Assembly (NCBI RefSeq): GCF_030816015.1
Contig: NZ_JAUSXN010000001.1
Span: 1,116,001-1,180,000, forward strand
Origin: Pedobacter sp. W3I1
Lineage (GTDB): Bacteria; Bacteroidota; Bacteroidia; Sphingobacteriales; Sphingobacteriaceae
Direction: 5' to 3'
DNA: 64,000 nucleotides
Shown here: piece by piece, positions 45,421-54,030 of the stretch
Numbering within the stretch: the first letter of the stretch is position 1
How the letters are laid out: each line of letters opens with the position of its first letter
Position numbers and translations under genes: made by a program
Notes under the pieces: generated by a model
Seen by the model: only the letters and a program-made list of their open reading frames with translations
Databases searched by the model: none
What the model was told of the DNA's origin: nothing

Positions 45421-46135
45421 AGTTAGAGGCATTGTTTTAAAGACTACAAACTACAGCGAAAGCAGTGTGGTGGTACAGGTGCTTACTGATAAATTTGGTA
45501 TGCAGTCTTACCTCATCAACGGCGTTAAAAAACCAAAGGCGAAGATTAAAATGAACATGCTGCAATCGCTCCATTTGCTGGATATGGTGGTTTATCATAA
45601 AACAAATACCAATATGCAAAGGGTATCGGAAGTGCGGCAAACACCTGTTTTTAAAAGTATCCCTTACGATATGATTAAAACCAGTATCGTTATTTTTTTA
45701 AATGAGGTACTGTATAAAAGTATCAGGCAACAATCGGCCGATGATAGTTTATTCGATTATATTTTTAATTCGATCGCCTGGTTTGATGAAATTGAAGAAA
45801 TTAATCCCAATTTCCATTTGTCATTTTTATTAAAACTCACCCGTTTTTTAGGTTTTTCGCCCAACGAGAAAAGAAGAAATGACCAGATTTATTTCGATCT
45901 GCAGGAGGGAGAGTTTACCTCCAGACTACCTATTCACTCCAATTACCTCCAATTGGAAGACGCAGTTGGGTTTATTTCACTTTTCCATACACCACTCGAA
46001 AAAATTTCTGAAATAAAAATGAGCAATACACAGCGCCGTTTTTTGTTGGATAAGATATTGGTTTTCTATACCTTACATACGGCCTCGTTCGGGGTGGTAC
46101 AATCACATAAAATCCTCGAAACTTTGCTAAGTTGA
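45410..46135 (+). CDS. recO: DNA repair protein RecO
   Basis: The 241-residue product has the RecO N-terminal OB domain (VRGIVLKTTNYSESSVVVQV, YLINGVKKPKAKIKMNMLQS) and the helical C-terminal part (FHLSFLLKLTRFLGFSPNEK). RecO anneals single strands and loads RecA with RecR. The zinc Cys found in many RecO proteins are absent, as in other Bacteroidota. It is read away from the RND gene and towards the tRNAs. Confidence 0.93.
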   Translation: MLHKVRGIVLKTTNYSESSVVVQVLTDKFGMQSYLINGVKKPKAKIKMNMLQSLHLLDMVVYHKTNTNMQRVSEVRQTPVFKSIPYDMIKTSIVIFLNEVLYKSIRQQSADDSLFDYIFNSIAWFDEIEEINPNFHLSFLLKLTRFLGFSPNEKRRNDQIYFDLQEGEFTSRLPIHSNYLQLEDAVGFISLFHTPLEKISEIKMSNTQRRFLLDKILVFYTLHTASFGVVQSHKILETLLS

Positions 46136-46230
46136 AAAAAAAGAAAAAAAGATTTGCAGAACAGTTTTATAGCGCTATATTTGCATTCCCAAACGGAGGA
46201 TGGGGCATTAAGTTTGACAAAATATAAAAA

Positions 46231-46305
46231 GGGAAATTAGCTCAGCTGGTTCAGAGCACCTCGTTTACACCGAGGGGGTCGGGGGTTCGAACCCCTCATT
46301 TCCCA
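46231..46305 (+). tRNA. tRNA-Val (anticodon TAC)
   Basis: The 75-base gene folds as a cloverleaf: acceptor GGGAAAT / ATTTCCC with discriminator A, D arm GCTCAGCTGGTTCAGAGC, anticodon stem CCTCG / CGAGG with loop TTTACAC (anticodon TAC) and T arm GGGGGTTCGAACCCC. CCA is not encoded. Confidence 0.97.
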
Positions 46306-46307
46306 CT

Positions 46308-46339
46308 AAGCCTTTCAGTACAACTGGAAGGCTTTTTTA
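46308..46339 (+). terminator. Terminator after the first tRNA-Val
   Basis: AAGCCTTTCAG pairs with CTGGAAGGCTT and is followed by TTTTT. Confidence 0.85.
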
Positions 46340-46364
46340 TAAAATTTTGAAATACTCCCAAAAA

Positions 46365-46439
46365 GGGAAATTAGCTCAGCTGGTTCAGAGCACCTCGTTT
46401 ACACCGAGGGGGTCGGGGGTTCGAACCCCTCATTTCCCA
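46365..46439 (+). tRNA. tRNA-Val (anticodon TAC), second copy
   Basis: The gene is identical base for base to the copy at 46231-46305. The spacer between the copies differs except for the terminator layout. Confidence 0.97.
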
Positions 46440-46442
46440 CTT

Positions 46443-46473
46443 AAGTCCTTCAGTTCTACTGAAGGACTTTTTT
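46443..46473 (+). terminator. Terminator after the second tRNA-Val
   Basis: AAGTCCTTCAG pairs exactly with CTGAAGGACTT and is followed by a T run. The stem differs from that of the first copy. Confidence 0.88.
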
Positions 46474-46527
46474 GTTTCAAAACCTTTTTGCTGTATTGAA
46501 GCATTTGCTGTTCGCCTGAATCTACAA

Positions 46528-46562
46528 TTTCTCGACTGCGCTTTGCTTCGCTCGAAAGACGA
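46528..46562. repeat. Single half-element, CTCGAC...GTCGAG-like type
   Basis: TTTCTCGACTGCGCTTTGC leads to TTCGCTCGAAAGACGA. It resembles a truncated right half of the 28872 type. Confidence 0.5.
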
Positions 46563-46577
46563 TCATTTATTGAGCTC

Positions 46578-46676
46578 TGTCATTCTGAACGCAGTGAAGA
46601 ATCTTTTAAGATACTCAGGATCAATGCATGTAAGTGCTCTACTTGTTAGGGATTCTTCACTGCGTTCAGAATGACA
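46578..46676. repeat. GTCAT...ATCT paired element, CTGAACGCAGTGAAG type
   Basis: TGTCATTCTGAACGCAGTGA then AGAATCTT is matched by GGATTCTTCACTGCGTTCAG then AATGACA. Same type as 8796-8912, with a different loop. Confidence 0.78.
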
Positions 46677-46687
46677 ATAATCTATAA

Positions 46688-47107
46688 TCAACTAGGCTCC
46701 CATAACTCAATCTTATTGCCCTCAGCGTCCATAATATGGATAAATTTTCCGTAATCATAAGTTGCAATCTCATCGAGTATGGTTACACCGTTTTCTTTGA
46801 GTTTAGCCACAAGTCCTTCGATGTTCTGTACGCGGTAGTTAATCATGAAATCTTTTTTGGATGGAGAAAAATATTCATCCCCTTTTTTGAAAGGACTCCA
46901 TTGAAGTGATTCGATCTCATCAGGATTAATGAGGTTTCTGGAGTCAAAACTCGAGGTACCCCAAGCGCTCATTTCAAACCCTAAATTTTTAGCATACCAG
47001 TCTTTTGTTTCCTGCGGATTATCGGAGAAAAAGAAAATGCCGCCGATTCCTGTCACCTTTGGCGTGGTATCTACTGGTGAATTTAAGTTGTCTTTTTGTT
47101 CTTCCAT
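46688..47107 (-). CDS. VOC family (glyoxalase/bleomycin-resistance fold) protein
   Basis: The 139-residue product has one vicinal-oxygen-chelate domain: GIGGIFFFSDNPQETKDWYA at the start and FIHIMDAEGNKIELWEPS at the end with the metal-binding Glu. Many such proteins are dioxygenases, lyases or resistance binders; the substrate cannot be read from sequence. It stands alone on the minus strand. Confidence 0.9.
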   Translation of the reverse strand: MEEQKDNLNSPVDTTPKVTGIGGIFFFSDNPQETKDWYAKNLGFEMSAWGTSSFDSRNLINPDEIESLQWSPFKKGDEYFSPSKKDFMINYRVQNIEGLVAKLKENGVTILDEIATYDYGKFIHIMDAEGNKIELWEPS

Positions 47108-47547
47108 ATTATTATTCTGGTTAGTTGATTACAAATACTGTTACAATCGATAATCATGATTGTTGGTCTTTCTTATTGGTTTCAAGATAGCAGAAAATCA
47201 CATCTCCTCAAGCATATTTTTCTCCACACAAACGATTGATTATGAGTTTAAGTGGAATGTAATTTATGTTTTATTTCGGCTTATTGATACGTTTAAATCG
47301 AGCTATCAACCGTGGAAAATAATCCCATCCAGATTATGCGCTACTTGTAGTATTAATACTTCCCGGCTTTGGTTATTCTGGTGAGTTCATAGAGAATGTA
47401 AGTGGTTTAAAAACAAACGTTTGCGTAATGTTTTGTCATAAATTATGGTTGAAATGCTCAATCGCCACATTAAATTAGAGAAAGAAAGCTGATGCTGTAA
47501 GTCCCTGTTTGATACATCATTACTAACCATAAATCTCAACCAAATCA
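47108..47547. promoter_or_regulatory. Divergent spacer with a candidate LacI-type operator
   Basis: The spacer of 440 bases separates the VOC gene from the DUF3472 gene. At 47414-47423 CAAACGTTTG is a perfect 10-bp palindrome with a CG centre, the pattern of LacI/GalR operators. No convincing gene lies here; an open frame at 47160-47384 has no support. Confidence 0.4.
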
Positions 47548-48885
47548 ATGAAAAAATTTATCAAATCAATTTCAGGCCTGGCTATACTGGGTTTCGTATT
47601 ATTTACCAGTTCTTGCAAAAAGCAAGAAAACTTAAGCGCTGCAGATGGCGCATCTTTAAATCAAAATGGAAAGCTTGGCCTGGCAGGTGCCCAGTCGCTA
47701 GGTGGTACATCATTAACGGTTTCGATGGGCGGCAATGCTTATGTAACCACTTTAGCATCTGGAGGGGCAGAAACGGTAACGTCAACAAAGCTGGCCAACT
47801 GGACCAATGCCAATAGTATTTTTAGCTCTTATTTCAGGATCGGGAATACAGGTGCATTAACTGTAGCCGTAAAAGCATCGGTACCTAGTGGCACAAGTGT
47901 TTTAAAAATTACCATAAATGGAACACCGTTTAACGTAACGGCGACAGGTTCTGCTAATACCACCTACACCGTAGGTACGGTAAACATTACCACCCCAGGT
48001 TATGTAACCGTTCAATTTCAAGGAGTAAGCAAAACAGGTTCATATTTCGCTGATGTTTCAGACCTTGTGATCAGTGGAGCAGCCGTGGCATCGAATGTGT
48101 ATTATGCAAATGATCCAGCTAATTATTACTGGTCTAGAAGAGGCCCTTCGGTTCACTTAGGTTTTTCAACGCCGGCAAATACAGAGTGGTTTTATAGTGA
48201 AATTACTGTTCCAACAGGAGAAGATAAAATCGGGAGTTATTACATGGCCAATGGTTTTAGTGGTGGATATTTCGGAATGCAGGTTAACTCGGCAACAGAG
48301 CGCAGGATACTCTTTTCGGTATGGAACCCTACTGGCGGAACCACAACCTGGACCAGAAAAGGTACTAATGTTGTTGCGACTAATTTTACAGGAGAGGGTG
48401 AAGGCGGACAGTCTTACCTCATTTACAATTGGGTTGCTGGAAACACTTATAAGTTTTTAACACAGGCTAAGCCCGATGGATTGGGAAATACCGTTTATTC
48501 TTCGTGGTTTTATGCACCAGAATTAGGTGCCTGGTCGTTCATGGCTTCGTGGAAAAAACCGAATACCAATAGTTACTTAACAGGATTATATTCTTTCTTA
48601 GAAAACTTTAACGATAAGAACGGTTATTTAGGCAGAAAAGCCGAGTATAATAATCAATGGATCCGCAATACTACTGGTACCTGGACAGAGATTACCACAG
48701 CCAATTTTACCGTTGATGCAACAGGTACTAACCAACAGCGTATGGATTTTGCGGGTGGTGTATCGGGCGGTAAATTTTATTTGCGGAACGGTGGTTTTTT
48801 TGCCAATTATGTTACTCCGAATCAGTCATTCACCAGAACAGCTACAGGTACAGCGCCAACGGTTAACTTAACCACGCTTCCGTAG
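47548..48885 (+). CDS. DUF5077/DUF3472 lipoprotein
   Basis: The 445-residue product has a lipobox (GFVLFTSSCKKQE), an N-terminal beta-sandwich domain (about 50-175: NAYVTTLASGG, ISTYFR-like FSSYFRIGNTGALTVAVKAS, GYVTVQFQGVSKTGSYFADV) typical of DUF5077, and a C-terminal DUF3472 domain (about 185-445: NTEWFYSEITVPTGEDKIGS, GGYFGMQVNS, RRILFSVWNP, GGQSYLIYNW). Such proteins are outer-surface lipoproteins probably binding or acting on glycans. A palindromic operator-like site lies upstream and a hairpin follows. Confidence 0.88.
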   Translation: MKKFIKSISGLAILGFVLFTSSCKKQENLSAADGASLNQNGKLGLAGAQSLGGTSLTVSMGGNAYVTTLASGGAETVTSTKLANWTNANSIFSSYFRIGNTGALTVAVKASVPSGTSVLKITINGTPFNVTATGSANTTYTVGTVNITTPGYVTVQFQGVSKTGSYFADVSDLVISGAAVASNVYYANDPANYYWSRRGPSVHLGFSTPANTEWFYSEITVPTGEDKIGSYYMANGFSGGYFGMQVNSATERRILFSVWNPTGGTTTWTRKGTNVVATNFTGEGEGGQSYLIYNWVAGNTYKFLTQAKPDGLGNTVYSSWFYAPELGAWSFMASWKKPNTNSYLTGLYSFLENFNDKNGYLGRKAEYNNQWIRNTTGTWTEITTANFTVDATGTNQQRMDFAGGVSGGKFYLRNGGFFANYVTPNQSFTRTATGTAPTVNLTTLP

Positions 48886-48899
48886 CTTCTAATAACTTT

Positions 48900-48936
48900 A
48901 AGCGCAAAGCAGGTTGGTGTATACTGTTTTGCGCTT
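48900..48936 (+). terminator. Hairpin after the DUF3472 gene
   Basis: AAGCGCAAA pairs with TTTGCGCTT around a loop of 19 bases, 14 bases after the stop. The following sequence is AT-rich but lacks a long T run. Confidence 0.55.
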
Positions 48937-48978
48937 ATTAATTATAATTATTTACCTTATTCAATTATATATCCGAAA

Positions 48979-49914
48979 TTGCCTGTCGATAAACAGTGGC
49001 AAATGTTCGGTAAAATTATCAGGTTCATTTTTTTTGGAAACTATTTCGTGGGCATTCTGGCTGTTGCCCTAACACTCGAGGCTACCTTCCAATTAAGGCT
49101 ACCACTTAATTCATTAAATTACTACCTGTTGCTTTTTCTGGCGCCAACCATTTATTATACCTACGCTTACAATAAGGTTTCTACCAAACCATCTACAACT
49201 AATCCTCGCAACCAGTGGTATTTCGAACATAAGCGGTTTATCAACTGGAGTCAGGCTGTGCTTTTTATAATTTGTATGCTGTTGGCCATAAACCTGCTCT
49301 ACCAAAACTTTCAGCATATTCTGGCCCTGCCGATCAGTTATTGGGTGGCTATATTGATTATCATTACTGCAGGAGGCTTATACTATGGTTTATTGCCCAG
49401 ATCTTTCCTCAAATTTAACCTGCGGAACACAGGCTGGTTAAAAGCTTTTGTAATCGGTTTTGTGTGGGCCTGCTGTGCCAATGTGCTGCCGCTGATTATG
49501 CTTAAAATTGAAACAGGAGTTGGCTACCACGATTCTGTACTGTGGACCTGGTTATTTATTAAAAACTGGATGTTCTGCACGGTAAACGCAATCATTTTCG
49601 ACATTAAAGATTACCCAACCGATGCCAATAAACATTTAAGAACATTTGTAGTGAGCTACGGCCTGCGCAGGACAATTTTTAGTATCCTTATCCCATTGCT
49701 TATTATAGGTTTAATTTCTTTAGGCATATTTGCAAGTTATAAAGGTTTCGGGTTGCCACAGGTTTTATTTAATGTGTTGCCATTTATCTTAACTATTTAC
49801 GTGGCCTATTCCATGCACCGGAGAAAAAACATTCTCTATTATTTAATGGTAATTGATGGACTCATTTTGTTTAAGGCCATTTGTGGGATAATCGGGATGC
49901 AGTTTGTTCATTAA
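48979..49914 (+). CDS. UbiA-like polytopic membrane protein
   Basis: The 311-residue product has about eight or nine membrane helices. The motif NAIIFDIKDYPTDANKHLRT resembles the second Asp-rich motif of UbiA prenyltransferases (D-x-x-D). The first motif (NDxxDxxxD) is not seen; its place has YTYAYNKVSTKPSTTNPRNQ. It may be a divergent prenyltransferase or an inactive relative. It precedes a methyltransferase gene 84 bases downstream, a pairing that would suit quinone or pigment modification, but this is inference. Confidence 0.65.
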   Translation: MPVDKQWQMFGKIIRFIFFGNYFVGILAVALTLEATFQLRLPLNSLNYYLLLFLAPTIYYTYAYNKVSTKPSTTNPRNQWYFEHKRFINWSQAVLFIICMLLAINLLYQNFQHILALPISYWVAILIIITAGGLYYGLLPRSFLKFNLRNTGWLKAFVIGFVWACCANVLPLIMLKIETGVGYHDSVLWTWLFIKNWMFCTVNAIIFDIKDYPTDANKHLRTFVVSYGLRRTIFSILIPLLIIGLISLGIFASYKGFGLPQVLFNVLPFILTIYVAYSMHRRKNILYYLMVIDGLILFKAICGIIGMQFVH

Positions 49915-49998
49915 GCTGAAAGACAAAAGAGTAAAGACCAAAGCATATATTACAATTGAGAGGTCTATCTTGATACTTGATTCTCAATACTTGATACT

Positions 49999-50625
49999 AT
50001 GAACAACAACTACGACAAAATTGCCGGTCATTACGATACTTTAAGCCGTTTGGTGTTTTTTAAATCGCAGGTTAATGCACAGATCAATCAGCTTCAACAT
50101 ATTCCAGAGAATAGTTCGGTACTGATTGTTGGCGGTGGAACCGGGTGGATCCTGGAAGAACTCGCGAAGATTTATACCGGTGGATTAAAGATCGTTTATG
50201 TAGAAATATCTGCTAAAATGACTGTGCTTTCTCAAAAACGAAACTATAAAGACAATCAGATCGAATTTATGGATGTCGGCATCGAGGATTTTAAAACTGA
50301 TGTATTATTTGATGTAATTTTAACGCCTTTTCTATTTGATAACTTTGCTGAGCAACGCGCTGCAAAGGTGTTTGGCCAGTTAAATGAATATTTAAAGAAA
50401 GATGGATTATGGTTTCTCGTCGATTTTTCACTCAATAAAATTAATGGAAACTGGTGGAAATGGTTGCTGCTCAAATCAATGTATAACTTTTTTAAATTAA
50501 TGGGCATAGTAGAAGCAGATAAACTTATCGATATGGTCCCTTACTTTTTCAAAGCCGATTATCTGATTGTTGAGGAACGATTATATTATGGAGGTTTTAT
50601 TAAAGCAACAATCTTCAGAAAATAA
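49999..50625 (+). CDS. Class I SAM-dependent methyltransferase
   Basis: The 208-residue product has the SAM-binding motif VLIVGGGTGWILEELAKIY near residues 40-60, motif II around IVYVEISAKMTVLSQKRN, and IILTPFLFD-like VILTPFLFDNF. The family includes quinone and small-molecule methyltransferases. Its ATG is directly preceded by GATACTTGATACT heptamers. It follows the UbiA-like gene. Confidence 0.88.
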   Translation: MNNNYDKIAGHYDTLSRLVFFKSQVNAQINQLQHIPENSSVLIVGGGTGWILEELAKIYTGGLKIVYVEISAKMTVLSQKRNYKDNQIEFMDVGIEDFKTDVLFDVILTPFLFDNFAEQRAAKVFGQLNEYLKKDGLWFLVDFSLNKINGNWWKWLLLKSMYNFFKLMGIVEADKLIDMVPYFFKADYLIVEERLYYGGFIKATIFRK

Positions 50626-50652
50626 AAATGACATTATTTTAATGCAATAATG

Positions 50653-50682
50653 TTGCGTTTGTTAATTGATTTCAGATCTTTG
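50653..50682 (+). promoter_or_regulatory. Probable promoter of the flavoprotein gene
   Basis: TTG at 50653-50655 and GATCTTTG at 50675-50682 are 19 bases apart. The -7 box deviates at the first base. The ATG is 17 bases downstream. Confidence 0.4.
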
Positions 50683-50699
50683 TATTAAAAGATTTAGAT

Positions 50700-51596
50700 A
50701 TGGATTTTGACGTAATTATAATTGGTGGAAGTTATGCTGGTTTATCTGCTGCTTTAACCTTAGGTAGGGCAACCAGAAATGTTCTGGTTATCGATGCTGG
50801 CAAACCCTGTAACAGGCAAACCCCACATTCACATAATTTTTTAACGCACGATGGTGATCAGCCCGCCGATATTACTAAAGCTGCCAAGGCAGAAGTACTG
50901 AAATACCCAACAGTCAGGTTTTTGGAAGAGAAAGCTATTTCGGCCAGGCAAATAGATGGAGGTTTTAACATTGACGTAGAAAATGCCGGAAGTTTTGCGG
51001 CCCGGAAACTATTATTGGCTACTGGTTTAAAAGATGTACTGCCTGATATTAACGGGTTAGCTGAGTGCTGGGCCATTTCTGCTGTACACTGCCCTTATTG
51101 CCATGGCTACGAGATCAGGAACGAAAAAATTGGGCTGTTAATGAATGGTGATCACGCGTTCGAGATGGCCAAAAACCTACACCTTTGGAACAAAGATTTA
51201 ACTATTTTAACCAATGGTAAATCGCAGTTAAGCGCCGAACAGACTGAAAAATTGCGATCTAAATCAATCACGATTAGAGAAGATGAAATTATAGAGTTGC
51301 TGCACAACAATGGTCATCTGGAAGATGTTGTTTTTAAGAACGGTGAAAAATTGGCTTTGAAAGCCATATATGTAAAACCTGATGTTGAGCAACATTTTAA
51401 TTTCGACAAGCAGCTCGGTTTTGAATTAACAGATTTAAAAACAATAAAGGTTGATGAGCAGCAGCAAAGCACTGCCAAAGGCGTTTATGCCGCAGGAGAT
51501 TGTGCAACCTTGTTCAGGTCGCTATCTATCATTACGGCTGCAGGAACAATGGCTGCAGTGGCAATGAACAAGGAAATGATTTCTGAAGAATTTTGA
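50700..51596 (+). CDS. NAD(P)/FAD-dependent oxidoreductase, thioredoxin-reductase-like
   Basis: The 298-residue flavoprotein has FAD motif DVIIIGGSYAGLSAALTLGR, an adenine-binding GKPCNRQTPHSHNFLTHDG, a redox pair C-P-Y-C in AVHCPYCHGYE and the C-terminal FAD motif GVYAAGDCATLFRSLSIITA. The NAD(P) domain lacks the usual GxGxxA (it has MNGDHAFEMAKN). It resembles the short TrxB-like proteins that are often found beside regulators or methyltransferases; the partner is unknown. Confidence 0.9.
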   Translation: MDFDVIIIGGSYAGLSAALTLGRATRNVLVIDAGKPCNRQTPHSHNFLTHDGDQPADITKAAKAEVLKYPTVRFLEEKAISARQIDGGFNIDVENAGSFAARKLLLATGLKDVLPDINGLAECWAISAVHCPYCHGYEIRNEKIGLLMNGDHAFEMAKNLHLWNKDLTILTNGKSQLSAEQTEKLRSKSITIREDEIIELLHNNGHLEDVVFKNGEKLALKAIYVKPDVEQHFNFDKQLGFELTDLKTIKVDEQQQSTAKGVYAAGDCATLFRSLSIITAAGTMAAVAMNKEMISEEF

Positions 51597-51611
51597 TCAA
51601 TCATCGGAAAT

Positions 51612-51776
51612 TTAAAATAAGATCGCACCAACAATTGTAGCAATAAATATCACTGATATCACGATTCTATCAGCGGTGATCCATTGATCTCTTGTAAGTG
51701 GTGTAACACTTCTTTTTACGGTTTCTGCTTTGTGCCTCGAAAGCCTGAAAACAGATGTGTCTAATTTAATAAGCAT
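51612..51776 (-). CDS. 54-residue single-helix membrane protein
   Basis: An ATG at 51776 opens 54 codons: a charged N-terminal half (with TPLTRDQWITADR) and one hydrophobic C-terminal helix (IVISVIFIATIVGAILF). Composition and layout are those of a small tail-anchored membrane protein. It lies alone between the flavoprotein and the permease. I do not recognise it, and conservation would have to be tested. Confidence 0.45.
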   Translation of the reverse strand: MLIKLDTSVFRLSRHKAETVKRSVTPLTRDQWITADRIVISVIFIATIVGAILF

Positions 51777-51919
51777 AGGGATGAGTTTAAAAGTATTGAT
51801 TTTCTTAAGGCAAATCCCAAGCCAAAAATCAAGAAAAATGTGGAATTGTTAATAACTTACATTTTTTTGTTATTCAACTGATATTTATGTGGTTATCACC
51901 ACAATTAGGAATATAATGG

Positions 51920-51957
51920 ATGATTAAGCTGTTTAGAAAATAAAACAGCTTAATCAT
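51920..51957. terminator. Hairpin downstream of the APC permease gene
   Basis: ATGATTAAGCTGTTT and its exact inverse form a 15-bp stem with an 8-base loop, 28 bases after the permease stop on the minus strand. There is no T run, so it may serve as an mRNA-end or stability hairpin. Confidence 0.5.
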
Positions 51958-51984
51958 GTTGTATGTATAGTAATGAGCTGTTAT

Positions 51985-53436
51985 CTATTGTTCTGTGTTG
52001 TCTTGCTGTGCTTTTAATTTACTGTTCTTTTTACCGTACCAAAAGTAAATAGCTAAGCCAATAATTAACCACACCGCTAGTCTGACCCAGGTTTCCCAGG
52101 GTAAAAACACCATCATGGCAATACAGGTTAAAATGCCTAAAATAGGGATTAGTGGTACAAATGGAACTCTAAAAGGACGCTTCGCCTCAGGATCTGTTTT
52201 TCTTAAGATCAAAATACCCACGCAAACCATTAAAAAGGCCAGTAAGGTACCAATGCTTGTCATTTCACCTACCACATTCATGGGGACAAATGCCGCAAAA
52301 AGTCCAATAAATACACAAAGTATAATGTTCGATTTGTATGGTGTTTTAAATTTGGTATGTACATCAGAAAACATCTTTGGCAATAATCCATCCTTGCTAA
52401 TGGAATAAAACATCCGCGATTGCGCCATTAAATCGATTAAAATTACTGAAGTATAACCGATTAAAATGGCCAGAATAATAGCCTGACTTAACCATGCATA
52501 AGGTGTTTTTTCGATGGCAATGGCTACCGGGGCACCGCTATTGGCAAATTCCTTATAATTGGCCAGGCCTGTCATGACGTGTCCAAACAAGCCAAATAAA
52601 ACAGTACAAACCACCAGCGATCCAATGATACCGATTGGTAAATCCCGGGCAGGGTTTTTTGTTTCCTGTGCAGAAGCGGCAACGGCATCGAAGCCTATAA
52701 ATACAAAAAATACTAAACCCGCACCACGTAAAACACCGCTCCAGCCAAACTGGCCAAATGTTCCTGTATTTTCGGGAATGTAGGGATGGTAATTTGCCGG
52801 ATCGATATATTGCCAGCCCAGCGCAATAAAAACCAATACCACACCAACTTTAAGGAATACAATTATCCCATTTACAATGGCCGAGCCTTTAGTGCCGCGG
52901 ATTAATATGGCGGTCATTAATACCACCACCAATGCTGCGGGGATGTTAATAATGCCATTAACGGTAGTGCCATCGGCCAGTTTAGCGGTTTCGAAAGGGG
53001 ATAAGGTTAACTGTGGAGGGAGATAAATATGCAAGCTGGCTAAAAACCTGGTTAAATACTGCGACCAGCTGATGGCTACAGTAGCACAACCCACAGAATA
53101 TTCCAATACTAAATCCCAGCCTATAATCCAGGCGAAAAGTTCGCCCATGGTGGCGTAAGAATAGGTATAGGCACTACCTGCAACCGGAATCATGGAAGCA
53201 AACTCAGCATAACATAAGGCTGCAAAACCACAGCCCAATGCTGCAATTACAAAAGATAGGGTAACTGCCGGACCAGAGTGATTGGCTGCTGCCAAACCTG
53301 TAATGGAAAATAAACCTGCACCCAGCGTTAAGCCAACACCAATTAAAATCAGGTTAATGGGACCTAAGGTTCTTTTGAGCGTTCCTTCGCCGCTTTCGTT
53401 TGCCTCAGCAACAATGCTGGCAATAGATTTTTTCAT
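51985..53436 (-). CDS. APC superfamily amino acid permease
   Basis: The 483-residue inner-membrane protein has about 12-13 helices and the APC signature at its start (NLILIGVGLTLGAGLFSITG), then GFAALCYAEFASMIPVAGSA and FFVFIGFDAVAASAQETKNP. It belongs to the cationic amino acid transporter-like (CAT/YfnA) group. Which amino acid it imports is not visible. It has its own short upstream AT-rich region and no partner genes. Confidence 0.92.
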   Translation of the reverse strand: MKKSIASIVAEANESGEGTLKRTLGPINLILIGVGLTLGAGLFSITGLAAANHSGPAVTLSFVIAALGCGFAALCYAEFASMIPVAGSAYTYSYATMGELFAWIIGWDLVLEYSVGCATVAISWSQYLTRFLASLHIYLPPQLTLSPFETAKLADGTTVNGIINIPAALVVVLMTAILIRGTKGSAIVNGIIVFLKVGVVLVFIALGWQYIDPANYHPYIPENTGTFGQFGWSGVLRGAGLVFFVFIGFDAVAASAQETKNPARDLPIGIIGSLVVCTVLFGLFGHVMTGLANYKEFANSGAPVAIAIEKTPYAWLSQAIILAILIGYTSVILIDLMAQSRMFYSISKDGLLPKMFSDVHTKFKTPYKSNIILCVFIGLFAAFVPMNVVGEMTSIGTLLAFLMVCVGILILRKTDPEAKRPFRVPFVPLIPILGILTCIAMMVFLPWETWVRLAVWLIIGLAIYFWYGKKNSKLKAQQDNTEQ

Positions 53437-53994
53437 GAAAATAAGTTAAGACGCTGCAAAATTATTAAAATATATTAAATCTATAGTATTTATATATTTA
53501 ATTCCTCGAAGCCTGGACGGGCATGTGTGCAAGCGGATCTTGGAAATCTAAAACAGTCACTGCGAATTTCTTCTTTTAGAAAATCTGCGTCCTGTTTTTC
53601 ATGGGAGCTGCAGTCCCGCCATCGCTTGTAGTCCTCTCCCGATGAAAAATCGGGATGCGGGCTACCCACTCTGTCGGGTTTATTTACAAGGACTGTTCTG
53701 GCATTATCCCAAAAACCATTAATAGTAACACCAGTCCTCTCCACCTTAAACCTGATAGAACCAAATAGCTCCCGATTTATCGAATATTTTATATTTAAAG
53801 GGTATCTAAATCGGGACTATAGGTGATAGCAGGACTGCCGAAACCGAAGAATTACAGAACCTTGATTTTCAAAAAAAAGGCTATAAACACCTAGATTTTA
53901 CCTATTTAAACTTCAAATAGAAATTTATTAAAAAATTAATTGTCTGATAATAAGTGTTTTACGTATTTACTTTAATTTATTTTAGTACTATGTA
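53437..53994. repeat. Intergenic repeat region between permease and PadR genes
   Basis: The segment 53560-53720 carries a dispersed repeat with CAGTCCCGCCATCGCTTGTA and TCCCGATGAAAAATCGGGAT. Further on 53770-53860 has CTCCCGATTTATCG and its partial inverse AAATCGGGACTATAGG. An open frame of 84 codons at 53490-53744 lies entirely in this repeat and has no recognisable product. Confidence 0.55.
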
Positions 53995-54026
53995 TTGCAT
54001 GGTAGTGTATAAAACATATATCTTTG
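53995..54026 (+). promoter_or_regulatory. Promoter of the PadR gene, probably giving a leaderless mRNA
   Basis: TTG at 53995-53997 and TATCTTTG at 54019-54026 are 21 bases apart. The ATG at 54031 begins 4 bases after the box, so the transcript would start at or near the start codon. Confidence 0.6.
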
Positions 54027-54030
54027 TTAT

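Noticed and set aside
47160..47384. Open frame of 74 codons between the VOC and DUF3472 genes
   Set aside because: Composition is not protein-like, there is no promoter or ribosome site, and it fills a region better explained as regulatory.
53490..53744. Open frame of 84 codons on the minus strand
   Set aside because: It lies wholly in a dispersed repeat with a TCCCGATGAAAAATCGGGA hairpin, and the translated product resembles no protein.
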